Of a stretch of DNA of 17,569 bases, positions 1 to 6,896 are shown piece by piece. Numbering within the stretch: the first letter of the stretch is position 1; the number at the start of each line of letters is the position of its first letter. This DNA is from Proteobacteria bacterium UBA1844 (lineage in GTDB: Bacteria > Pseudomonadota > Gammaproteobacteria > Steroidobacterales > Woeseiaceae), in the NCBI GenBank assembly GCA_002338615.1, contig DDIS01000079.1, forward strand, positions 23,570 to 41,138, read 5' to 3'. A program made the translations under genes and the position numbers. The notes beneath the pieces are model-generated. The model made no database searches and had not been told where the DNA came from. It saw only the letters and a list, made by a program, of their open reading frames with translations.

Positions 1-438
1 AGCAAGGACGCGCTAGCCGTTGCAGGATTGCCGGGGACCTGTATCGACCATACCCCGACGCCCTGCTCACGCTGGGAAGTCGACGCAGACTTGCTTCGTG
101 CGAACCCCGCGACCGTTGTAAGCGAAGCTCTGCATTCCCATGTGCTGCGCAGCCTGTGTCCGGTCACCAGCCAGCCTGACTGCGGCAGCGTGCTGGTGGA
201 ATACACCGGGCCACGGATCGATCCCGCTGCGCTCTTGCAGTACGTTGTGTCTTTTCGCAAGCACCAGGACTTTCACGAATCCTGTGTCGAACGCATGTTC
301 CTCGATATCCTGGAACGATGTGCATGCCAGCAATTGACGGTTTACGCGCGTTACCAGCGCCGCGGCGGAATTGACATCAATCCGTTTCGCACGAATACCA
401 GTGACACGGCGCAGAATCTCAGGCTCTGGCGCCAGTAG
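1..438 (+). CDS. queF: NADPH-dependent 7-cyano-7-deazaguanine (preQ0) reductase QueF, C-terminal part, 5' truncated by window
   Basis: QueF reduces the nitrile of preQ0 to the amine of preQ1 using NADPH, a cytoplasmic step of queuosine synthesis. The frame is open from base 1 and encodes 145 residues to the TAG stop, so there is no start codon here and roughly the first half of a long-form (about 280-residue) QueF is missing. In window numbering, the catalytic cysteine is Cys53 in RSLCPVTSQPD, with the acid Asp60 seven residues later. His92-Glu93 in DFHESCVERMF is the substrate/NADPH-binding pair, and YARYQRRGGIDINPFR (115-130) is the conserved end of the fold. The Cys-to-Asp and Cys-to-His spacings (7 and 39) equal those recalled for E. 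coli QueF. The only visible change is Cys61 where E. coli has Trp. It faces the PepSY gene convergently with a 79-bp gap and no clear terminator. Confidence 0.95.
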   Translation, partial: SKDALAVAGLPGTCIDHTPTPCSRWEVDADLLRANPATVVSEALHSHVLRSLCPVTSQPDCGSVLVEYTGPRIDPAALLQYVVSFRKHQDFHESCVERMFLDILERCACQQLTVYARYQRRGGIDINPFRTNTSDTAQNLRLWRQ

Positions 439-517
439 CCAAAGACTACGACGACCGCTTGGTATCTTTCCGGCCGAGCAGGATTGCAGCCTCGATGCGA
501 AGCCGCCGCCCAAACGT

Positions 518-1618
518 TCAATCCGCGCGTGCACCAATTCGTCTGCGGCGACGCCGGATTTCACGATTCAACCAAAGAGACAAACCCAGCGTTATCATCA
601 CGATCAAGCTTACACCGCACAACAAGGCGACGATTCGGCCAGCCAAGCCTGCGGCCTCGCCGGTATGCACCGCGTAAAATGCATCAACAATTCGATTCTT
701 CAAGGGCCGGGACGAAACATCGTGCCTGGCGAGGACCTCGGCGCTGGTAGCGTTCACATACATGGTCGTTTTACCAAATACACGCCGCATGTCGCCATGT
801 TGCAATAGTGTAATTGCATAGTATGGATGCGCCTTGTCTGGCATGCGGATGGTTGACAGGCGCGCGTCAGGGTATGACTTTCGTGCGGCAAGTATTGCGC
901 TACCGAGCGGTACCCACGGCTCATCGCTTTGCGCGTTTTCGAGTCCCGACAGCCCCGTTACCTGTGCAGGGTCGCCAATAATCGATTCGAGTGGCCCTGT
1001 AAACGCAACTCCCACGCCTGCTGCCACGGTGATGAGGAGCGGAACCGCAATAATCAAGCCTGTTGCGCGATGAAAAGCTCGCAATCGCAGGTCCGCACGT
1101 GCGGGCGCGCGCGCTTTCAGCGCAGCACCCCATGTGCCTTTTACCGGCCACGCCAGGCGGATGCCGAGTACAAGATTCGTCAGGAGAAATATGCCGCTCA
1201 AGCCAATGAATATCCGCGCGTTGTCGCCGAGGAAAAGTGATTCGTGTATCAATCGCATGCTCAGCAATACGCCTGATCGCGCGAAGTCGATTGCCCACGG
1301 TTGCTCTCGAAGCACGTTTCCTTGACCGTCGACTCTGAGAACATGTAGCCCGTCAGTCGCTGTGTGCACGAACACATCGAAATGCGCGGCATTGCCACCA
1401 CTGGCAAAAATGGATGAGATGCGTCCCCGCAGCCCGGAACTCTGCAATTCATCTATCTTTCGCGAGAACGCTACTTCATCGAATGACGTTGAACCGCCAT
1501 CGAGCAAGGATGCATCGATCTCGCGGTGAAAAACGTTGGCTACTCCTGTAGTTGCCTGCAGCAACCAGACCGCCAGCAAGCTCAAGCTAATGTACTTGTG
1601 TATTTTGGATATCATCAT
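518..1618 (-). CDS. PepSY-associated transmembrane protein (PepSY domain, 4 predicted TM helices)
   Basis: A 366-residue inner-membrane protein of the PepSY-associated TM helix family. Members are often linked to iron/siderophore uptake or flavin/heme redox at the periplasmic face, but the exact role is not settled. I see TM helices at about 10-30, 133-155, 185-207 and 325-350. A PepSY-like periplasmic stretch lies at about 215-300, and the basic C-tail is NREIRRRRRR. Family-typical histidines are present: His7 (SKIHKY), His125 (RLIHESLF), His183 (AFHRATGL) and His318 (AVHTGEAAGL). The frame stays open to 1753, but those 45 extra residues are not hydrophobic and precede the first TM helix. 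I therefore start at the ATG at 1618 (a second ATG follows at 1615); the ribosome site GACGAGAAA is weak. It is divergent from the porin at 1997, which suggests shared regulation. The substrate is unknown. Confidence 0.85.
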   Translation of the reverse strand: MMISKIHKYISLSLLAVWLLQATTGVANVFHREIDASLLDGGSTSFDEVAFSRKIDELQSSGLRGRISSIFASGGNAAHFDVFVHTATDGLHVLRVDGQGNVLREQPWAIDFARSGVLLSMRLIHESLFLGDNARIFIGLSGIFLLTNLVLGIRLAWPVKGTWGAALKARAPARADLRLRAFHRATGLIIAVPLLITVAAGVGVAFTGPLESIIGDPAQVTGLSGLENAQSDEPWVPLGSAILAARKSYPDARLSTIRMPDKAHPYYAITLLQHGDMRRVFGKTTMYVNATSAEVLARHDVSSRPLKNRIVDAFYAVHTGEAAGLAGRIVALLCGVSLIVMITLGLSLWLNREIRRRRRRIGARAD

Positions 1619-1742
1619 TCCGGATTTCTCGTCGAACTTCCCATGACGGTTCAAGCCGCTGCTGTCCAGGCACCGCTTGGGCATGCCGGTTTTCTTCAGG
1701 ACCCGAATCAAAGCTTGCGGGGCCAGCCGCCCAAGACTGCCC

Positions 1743-1776
1743 GGCCGATGCAACTGCCATCAACACAGTTGCGGCC
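1743..1776. repeat. Inverted repeat (operator or leader hairpin) upstream of the PepSY gene
   Basis: GCAACTG (1750-1756) and CAGTTGC (1766-1772) form a perfect 7-bp inverted repeat with a 9-base spacer. The outer arms GGCC (1743-1746) and GGCC (1773-1776) extend it to 11 pairs across a 3-base bulge. It lies about 130 bp upstream of the PepSY start. It could be a regulator site or an mRNA hairpin in the leftward transcript. There is no adjacent T-run in either direction, so it is not a typical terminator. Confidence 0.35.
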
Positions 1777-1927
1777 TATAGCTTCCTCATTGGTGCATCC
1801 TGCGTATTGCGTATCGTTGTATGCGAATCACGATTGGCACGAAAGACCAGGGTCTCGGTCAACAACGGCGAGCAGGCCACCGTTGCGTGAAGTCTAGAAT
1901 AGTTTGCACAGGTATGGAAACGACAAC

Positions 1928-1944
1928 CTTAATGCGGTCTTAAT
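1928..1944 (+). promoter_or_regulatory. Direct-repeat box CTTAAT-N5-CTTAAT (PmrA/QseB-type, OmpR-family response-regulator site)
   Basis: Two identical hexamers CTTAAT at 1928-1933 and 1939-1944 are separated by GCGGT, giving an 11-bp period (one helical turn). This fits the recalled PmrA/QseB box YTTAAK-N5-YTTAAK at every defined base. It ends 52 bp before the porin ATG, where such boxes overlap or replace the -35 element. A weak -10-like TACGTT follows at 1955-1960. No response-regulator gene is in the window, so the cognate regulator is inferred. Confidence 0.5.
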
Positions 1945-1996
1945 GTTCAAACGATACGTTCTGGCGAAGCAGCTATTGAGACTTGGAGACAAATGA

Positions 1997-3337
1997 ATGC
2001 GATCAATTTCACTTACTTCAGCTGATCGATGCAAACGATCGAATTCACTTTCACTTGTTACAAGTATTCTCGTTGTAATTTGTGTCCTGGCATATTCGGG
2101 ACTGTCGAATGCAGCTGAAGTTGCAACCGTAGAGCTGCACGAAAAAATTGATCAATTGGAGGCGGCGCTAAAAGACCTGCAGGATGAATTGTCCGCGCTA
2201 CGGGCGCAAGCCGACAAGCTGCAGACCTCAGCTAGTGCCGTAAGTCAGGTACCTGCGAGGACAACGGCTACGGCACCCGAATCGCGCCTGCCCTCACCAG
2301 CCCGGTCGGACGACAATCGATTGGATGTCGCGGGCGATTTCCGGTTGCGCTACGAGAACACATCGGCGCACGCGGGGCTGCCCGACCGAAACCGTGGCGT
2401 TCTGCGCGGCCGACTGGGCGCGGCGTACAAGGTAACAGATGCGCTGACGGCGGGCGCACGGCTGACGACGGGTGATCCGGGTGACCCGAACACCGCCGAC
2501 GTCACCATGGGCGACTTCGTGAATGACCTCGATGTCAGCCTGGATCAGGCCTACATTGCCTACCGGTTTGGCAATCATCGCGCCGTCGGCGGCAAGTTTT
2601 CCAATCCGTTCAAGCGCACCGACCTGGTCTGGGACGGGGATGTCAATCCCTACGGTGCCGCGGCACACTTTAATCTGCTGAATACGGGCGGGTCCGCACT
2701 GTCGCTGACCGCGATCTACTCGATTATCGATGAGCAGGTAATTCGTGATGACAGTGACATGCTCGGGGCACAACTTTCGCTGGATACCCACTTTGGCAGC
2801 GACCTGAAGCTCGGGCTCAGTGCGGCCTATTACGACTATGACATCGGCAGCCTCGCGAATGCCGACCTGGGTGACATACGCGGCAATAACCTGGCTCCGG
2901 GTGGTACCGCCTACCTTTCAGACTTTAACCTGTTCGATGTCGTTGCGACCGTCGAGTACACGGGGATAGGTGAGGCATGGCCACTCCTGTTCACCGGCGA
3001 CTACGTCAAGAACACCGGTGCCGCCGTACCGGAGGACACCGGCTACAGGCTGCAATTCGGTTTGCGGCAGCTTGCCGAGGTCGGCGACTGGCGTATTCGA
3101 TACGGCTACTCGATGGCCCAGACGGATGCCGTCCTGGCGGCTTTCTCAAATGATAACATTACCTACGCCACGAACTACCGTCTGCACGCGCTGACCGTGG
3201 ACTACATGCTCGCACCCCATACGTTTCTCGACCTGACCGCGTATCGATACAAGCGCGATGATTTCAGTCTCGTCATGCAGCCCGGCAGCAACGATTACGT
3301 GGATCGCATTCGATTCAATATGTACGTGGAGTTCTAA
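1997..3337 (+). CDS. Putative outer-membrane porin with N-terminal coiled coil
   Basis: A 446-residue secreted beta-barrel protein of the proteobacterial 'putative porin' type. Residues 1-40 form a long Sec signal peptide: a basic RCKR stretch, the core LVTSILVVICVLAYSGL, and a likely cut after SNAA. Residues about 46-75 form a heptad-rich coiled coil (ELHEKIDQLEAALKDLQDEL), followed by a Pro/Thr/Ala linker. From about 110 on, alternating hydrophobic/aromatic strands start at LDVAGDFRLRYEN and end with FNMYVEF, a terminal Phe typical of BAM substrates. The coiled coil could trimerise the porin or contact peptidoglycan. The ATG at 1997 has GGAG 8 bases upstream; the ATG at 1993 runs into a stop after ten codons. 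It is preceded by the PmrA-like box and divergent from the PepSY gene. The solute specificity cannot be read from the sequence. Confidence 0.85.
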   Translation: MRSISLTSADRCKRSNSLSLVTSILVVICVLAYSGLSNAAEVATVELHEKIDQLEAALKDLQDELSALRAQADKLQTSASAVSQVPARTTATAPESRLPSPARSDDNRLDVAGDFRLRYENTSAHAGLPDRNRGVLRGRLGAAYKVTDALTAGARLTTGDPGDPNTADVTMGDFVNDLDVSLDQAYIAYRFGNHRAVGGKFSNPFKRTDLVWDGDVNPYGAAAHFNLLNTGGSALSLTAIYSIIDEQVIRDDSDMLGAQLSLDTHFGSDLKLGLSAAYYDYDIGSLANADLGDIRGNNLAPGGTAYLSDFNLFDVVATVEYTGIGEAWPLLFTGDYVKNTGAAVPEDTGYRLQFGLRQLAEVGDWRIRYGYSMAQTDAVLAAFSNDNITYATNYRLHALTVDYMLAPHTFLDLTAYRYKRDDFSLVMQPGSNDYVDRIRFNMYVEF

Positions 3338-3375
3338 TCGAACACCTTTGACCCGCGACCGATCGCCAGCTGTTC

Positions 3376-3396
3376 AGGCCCCCTGGCCGGGGACCT
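3376..3396. terminator. Possible bidirectional stem-loop between convergent porin and RibA-like genes
   Basis: AGGCCCCC and GGGGACCT can pair over 8 positions with one C-A mismatch and a 5-base loop. It sits in the 65-bp gap between the porin stop and the RibA-like stop, where a shared terminator would be expected. There is no T-run on either side, so it would be an atypical intrinsic terminator. Confidence 0.3.
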
Positions 3397-3402
3397 CAAT
3401 GC

Positions 3403-4218
3403 CTACGTCCCGATGTCGTCGTCGTTGAGGCGGTGGCCCCAGGTTTTCTTGGCGGCCAGGTAACGGCGATTGTAGGTACCAACGCCACAGACATGCTTGA
3501 CCAGGCTTACCTGCTTGATGCCGTTCGCTGCCAGGTCAGCGACTTTTTTCGGATTGTTGGTCATCAACCTGATCGGTCGCTCGCCGACGAAGTATTTAAT
3601 CAGTGCAGCGGCATCGCTAAAATCACGAGAGTCGTCCGGCAGTCCGAGCGAGCGATTGGCTTCGTAAGTGTCCTCGCCAGCGTCCTGCAGCAAATAAGTC
3701 GCGGCTTTGGCCCACAAACCGATGCCGCGACCCTCGTGGCCCGACATGTAAATGATGAGGCCGCCTTGCGGATCATTGTCGATGCGCTGGATTGCACTGT
3801 GCAATTGCGGCCCGCATTCGCAGCGTTCGGATCCGAACACATCCCCCGTCAGGCAACTCGAATGCACCCGCACCAGCGGATCCTGCCAGTTTTTCGGCTT
3901 GCCCAGCACGAGTACGCTGTTCACGGCCATTGACGTAGCCAGCGTTGCGAAGGACTCCTGCGCATTTTGCTCGCGCAATTCGTCGGCGAGTGCCTGTAAC
4001 TTGGCGAGTTCGGTATTCCTGACACAGGCGTACCACTGGACCTCGAGATGGCGCCCATCGACCATCAAAGGCAAGGGGATTGGGCCCAGAATGCTGATAG
4101 ACGGGCCGCATTTACTGGGTGCAGAGCCCTCGAGTGGCTGCCCCGCACCATCGATACGAAACAGCTTGCCTTCGGCAATCAGCCGCTTGCGCACGTTGGG
4201 GTCGATGTAGCTGAACAT
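3403..4218 (-). CDS. ribA: GTP cyclohydrolase II-like protein (RibA family, extended and diverged)
   Basis: RibA-family enzymes open the GTP ring to give the first intermediate of riboflavin synthesis. From the ATG at 4218 this is 271 residues, against about 196 in E. coli RibA. The extra roughly 75 residues are N-terminal and of unknown role. Zinc-site cysteines are intact at Cys122, Cys133 and Cys135 (CLTGDVFGSERCECG). Tyr175 and Arg198 match catalytic Tyr105 and Arg128 of E. coli, and RLMTNNPKKV (217-226) is conserved. Departures are Ser121 instead of the usual Glu before the first cysteine, YMSGHEGRG in place of YxRQEGRG or YLRGHEGRG, and VKHVCGVGTYN replacing the usual ERVPL region. It has no riboflavin neighbours. 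The frame is open to 4293, but the extension lacks family similarity. No Shine-Dalgarno precedes 4218. It may be a working RibA or a paralogue with another product, so the symbol is provisional. Confidence 0.8.
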   Translation of the reverse strand: MFSYIDPNVRKRLIAEGKLFRIDGAGQPLEGSAPSKCGPSISILGPIPLPLMVDGRHLEVQWYACVRNTELAKLQALADELREQNAQESFATLATSMAVNSVLVLGKPKNWQDPLVRVHSSCLTGDVFGSERCECGPQLHSAIQRIDNDPQGGLIIYMSGHEGRGIGLWAKAATYLLQDAGEDTYEANRSLGLPDDSRDFSDAAALIKYFVGERPIRLMTNNPKKVADLAANGIKQVSLVKHVCGVGTYNRRYLAAKKTWGHRLNDDDIGT

Positions 4219-4274
4219 GGCGCGGATTATGCCGGATTGGGGTGACAAGCGGCGCCGCGGGGCCAATTTATTCC

Positions 4275-4303
4275 TTGCTGACCGGTTGGTCATTAATTAT
4301 GAT
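4275..4303 (+). promoter_or_regulatory. Sigma-70 type promoter of the tetR operon with an embedded palindromic operator
   Basis: TTGCTG (4275-4280) and TATGAT (4298-4303, 5 of 6 to consensus) are separated by exactly 17 bases. The predicted transcription start near 4310 is 20 bases before the tetR ATG. Inside the spacer lies TGACC-GGTT-GGTCA (4279-4292), a perfect 5+4+5 palindrome overlapping the end of the -35 element. Such a position fits autorepression by the TetR protein encoded directly downstream. Binding is inferred. Confidence 0.55.
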
Positions 4304-4329
4304 GGCGGCGGACCGCTGGGAATACTGGC

Positions 4330-4938
4330 ATGAAGACGCCCCGCTACAGACGACGCAAGGAAGACAGGCCGAAGGAAATTGTTGCTGCGGCCTTTGCAGA
4401 ATTTGCCGAGCACGGCTACGCAGCGACGAAGGTCGAGGATGTTGCTGCGCGCGCAGGCGTGAGCAAAGGCCTCACCTATCTGTATTTCAAAACCAAGGAA
4501 GATCTGTTCAGGGCCGTAATACGCAACGTTGTAGGTGAGCGGCTTGATGCACTGATCGACGTCGTCGAGCAGGAGCAGTTGTCCGGCGAAGCATTTCTGC
4601 GCGGACCGATGCTCGATTTCATGAAACGCGTTCCCGACTCGCCCATTCCCGTAGTAATACAACTGTTGCTCGCGGAAGGGGGGCGGCATCCGGACCTCGT
4701 CAAATATTACTTCGACAACATCGTTGCGAAAGGGCTGCAGGCGATCCGGCGTTTCGTTGCGCGTGGCGTTGCCCGCGGCGAATTTCGTGTCACGGCCGTG
4801 AACGAATTGCCGCAGCTGTTTCTTGCGCCCGTAGTGCTGGCCATGATCTGGAGGCTGCTGTTTCCGGAGCGCACACTCGACACCGATAAATTGATGGAAG
4901 CACAACTGGAGATGATACTTGCCTGGATCAAGGTGTAA
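4330..4938 (+). CDS. TetR/AcrR-family transcriptional regulator
   Basis: A 202-residue one-component repressor. The N-terminal TetR helix-turn-helix spans about residues 15-60, with the recognition part VEDVAARAGVSKGLTYLYF (35-53) followed by KTKEDLF. The rest is a helical ligand-binding and dimerisation domain ending in MILAWIKV, with no recognisable ligand signature. The length is typical for the family. It is the first gene of an apparent operon with an efflux adaptor, ABC ATPase and ABC-2 permease, an arrangement like E. coli cecR with ybhG-ybhFSR. It is therefore likely to sense a compound exported by that pump. The palindrome in its own promoter suggests autoregulation. The next gene begins 51 bases after its stop. 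Confidence 0.92.
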   Translation: MKTPRYRRRKEDRPKEIVAAAFAEFAEHGYAATKVEDVAARAGVSKGLTYLYFKTKEDLFRAVIRNVVGERLDALIDVVEQEQLSGEAFLRGPMLDFMKRVPDSPIPVVIQLLLAEGGRHPDLVKYYFDNIVAKGLQAIRRFVARGVARGEFRVTAVNELPQLFLAPVVLAMIWRLLFPERTLDTDKLMEAQLEMILAWIKV

Positions 4939-4989
4939 CCCACATTGATTCCAGGTGGGGCGCTGCGCGCGGCGAGGCGGAGAAATACA

Positions 4990-5958
4990 GTGGCAACAAC
5001 AAGTCGAATTTTTGTCGTCCTGATCGCGCTCGTATTGAGTGCCTGCGCCAGGGACGACAATAGCCGCATTGTCGGCACAACGGCCTCGGACCGAATTTCA
5101 CTGATCGCCGAATTCTCGGAGCCGATCACAGAAATAGCTGTCGCAGAAGGTGAGCAGGTCGTCGCGGGCCAGGTGTTGCTGCGCCTGGATACGGCACGCG
5201 CCGAGGCAACGCTCGCGCAGGCGAAAGCGGTGGCGGACAAAGCAGATGCCGCGCTTGCCGAACTCGTCAGTGGCCCACGCGCGGAAAAAATTCGCGCGGC
5301 GCGCGCGAGCGTCGATGGCGCCAGGCAACAACTGAGCTATCGGAGCGCGGACTTCAAGCGTATTCAGGAAATACGCGAGAAAAACCTGGCGTCGGCCGAA
5401 GCACTCGACACCGCACGTGCAAGCCTTGACACTGCGCAGGCGAATTTCGATCTGTTCACGGCCCAGCTGCAGGAATTGCTGCAAGGGACGAGGGTTGAAC
5501 AGCTGTCGCAGGCGGAGGCCGAGGTGCAACTCGCCCGCGCCCGCGTCGACAGCGCGCGTATTAATCTTGACCGACACACGATCAAGGCACCCGTCGATGG
5601 CGTTACCGACTCGCGCCTGATGGAGCTTGGTGAACAACCGATTCCCGGACAAGCCGTCATGATTATGCTGTCGGGCAAACAATCCTACGCGCGAGTGTAT
5701 GTGAGTGAAGATCTGCGCGTGCAGGTACGACCGGGAGACGGTGCCCGTGTATTTGTCGATGGAATCGATCGGCCATTGCGCGGCAAAGTGCGATGGGTTT
5801 CCAGCGATGCAGCATTCACGCCCTACTACGCATTGACGGAACGAGATCGCGGCCGACTGAGCTATGAGGCGAAGATAGACATCATCGACGATATCGAACG
5901 CCTGCCTGATGGTGTACCACTGGAAGTTGAACTCGATACCGGCGCGGCCGCGGAATGA
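4990..5958 (+). CDS. HlyD-family periplasmic adaptor (membrane fusion) lipoprotein of an ABC exporter
   Basis: A 322-residue adaptor that would link an inner-membrane ABC pump to an outer-membrane channel. I choose the GTG at 4990 because GGAGA (4979-4983) sits 6 bases upstream. The frame is open from a TTG at 4945, but that has no ribosome site and would put charged residues before the signal. With the GTG start, the signal peptide ends in the lipobox LSAC, giving lipidated Cys19. Domains in order: first biotinyl-lipoyl half at about 46-67 (EIAVAEGEQVVAGQVLLRLD); a long alpha-helical hairpin at about 70-195, rich in Ala/Gln/Arg heptads; second lipoyl half at 196-226 (HTIKAPVDGVTDSRL); then beta-barrel sequence to the end. 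Residue +2 after the lipid cysteine is Ala rather than Asp, odd for an inner-membrane adaptor. Its stop overlaps the ATPase start in ATGA. The best relative I can suggest is YbhG. Confidence 0.9.
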   Translation: MATTSRIFVVLIALVLSACARDDNSRIVGTTASDRISLIAEFSEPITEIAVAEGEQVVAGQVLLRLDTARAEATLAQAKAVADKADAALAELVSGPRAEKIRAARASVDGARQQLSYRSADFKRIQEIREKNLASAEALDTARASLDTAQANFDLFTAQLQELLQGTRVEQLSQAEAEVQLARARVDSARINLDRHTIKAPVDGVTDSRLMELGEQPIPGQAVMIMLSGKQSYARVYVSEDLRVQVRPGDGARVFVDGIDRPLRGKVRWVSSDAAFTPYYALTERDRGRLSYEAKIDIIDDIERLPDGVPLEVELDTGAAAE

Positions 5959-6896
5959 GCAACGACCTCGCCATCCAGGCGCGTGGGTTGACCAAGAAGT
6001 TTGGTGAGCTGGTCGCCGTGAACAATCTCGACCTCGACGTACCGCGCGCCCATATCTATGGCTTTCTTGGCCCTAATGGTTCCGGCAAGTCCACTACCAT
6101 TCGCATGCTGTGTGGACTGCTGACGCCAAGCGCCGGCACCGCGAATGTTCTGGGTAGCAGGGTACCCGGCGACACGAGCGTATTAAAACCAAGAATAGGC
6201 TATATGACACAGCAATTTTCACTGTTTGGCGACATGACGGTTTTTGAGAACCTGCAATTCATAGCCGAGATTTACTCGTTCCCGAAACCGGACCGGGCAA
6301 CCCGCATCGACGAATTGCTGGAAAGATACAATCTCTTTCAGCAGCGCAAGCAACTGGTAGGCACGATGAGCGGTGGACAAAAGCAGCGCCTCGCGCTCTC
6401 CTGTGCCGTGCTGCACCGGCCGGAGCTGTTGTTACTCGACGAACCGACGAGTGCAGTTGACCCGCAGAGCCGGCGCGACTTCTGGAGCAACCTGTTTCGG
6501 CTCGCCGAAAGCGGCACGACGATACTCGTCTCCACGCATTACATGGACGAAGCGGAGCGCTGCCACCGACTTGCGATTCTCGACCATGGTGTCAAGGTCG
6601 CAGACGGCGCACCGCAGGAACTGGCGCTGCAAACCGGCATGCACATTGTCCAGGTTGAAGCCGATGACCCGTACGCAGCGCAAGGGGTACTTGCAGCACT
6701 GCCCGAGGTGGCCAGCGTCACGCAGCTTGGCATGCGCCTGCGAGTGCTGTTGCCGCAGGCTGTGCCGGATCCTGAGAAAGTCATTGATGGCGCATTAAGA
6801 GCCAATGCGGTTACCGCGTCGTCAAGGCTTGCAAATGCCAATCTCGAAGATGTATTTGTGGCCGCTACAATGAAATCGCGGGACAAGGCGGCATGA
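5955..6896 (+). CDS. ABC transporter ATP-binding protein (ABC-2 exporter class, YbhF/DrrA-like)
   Basis: A 313-residue cytoplasmic ATPase that would power the exporter formed with the downstream permease. Walker A is GPNGSGKST (39-47), the Q-loop is near Gln86-Gln87, the signature is MSGGQKQR (138-145), Walker B is LLLLDEPT (158-165), the D-loop is SAVD (166-169), and the switch His195 lies in STHYMDEA. The remaining roughly 100 residues form the C-terminal extension common in DrrA/CcmA-like ATPases. It has a single nucleotide-binding domain, whereas E. coli YbhF has two in one chain. It overlaps the adaptor gene by 4 bp and the permease by 4 bp (ATGA at both junctions), which indicates translational coupling. 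Confidence 0.95.
   Translation: MSNDLAIQARGLTKKFGELVAVNNLDLDVPRAHIYGFLGPNGSGKSTTIRMLCGLLTPSAGTANVLGSRVPGDTSVLKPRIGYMTQQFSLFGDMTVFENLQFIAEIYSFPKPDRATRIDELLERYNLFQQRKQLVGTMSGGQKQRLALSCAVLHRPELLLLDEPTSAVDPQSRRDFWSNLFRLAESGTTILVSTHYMDEAERCHRLAILDHGVKVADGAPQELALQTGMHIVQVEADDPYAAQGVLAALPEVASVTQLGMRLRVLLPQAVPDPEKVIDGALRANAVTASSRLANANLEDVFVAATMKSRDKAA

Larger units (their letters stand above)
1619..1996. promoter_or_regulatory. 378-bp divergent intergenic region between the PepSY gene and the porin
   Basis: No credible gene is seen here. The open frames crossing it are opposite-strand shadows or an upstream extension of the PepSY frame. It must hold promoters for both flanking genes. I can point to an inverted repeat near 1743-1776 and a direct-repeat box at 1928-1944, listed separately. 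The porin has a good ribosome-binding site (GGAG at 1985-1988, 8 bases before the ATG). No strong sigma-70 promoter stands out. The isolated hexamer TAGAAT (1895-1900) lacks a partner at the right distance. Confidence 0.55.

Noticed and set aside
1619..1753. 45-residue N-terminal extension of the PepSY protein
   Set aside because: It is open but polar and basic, lies before the first TM helix, lacks family similarity and has no better ribosome site than the internal ATG.
2294..2791. 165-residue open frame on the minus strand inside the porin gene
   Set aside because: It is antisense to a well-supported porin, with no recognisable domain and composition typical of a shadow frame.
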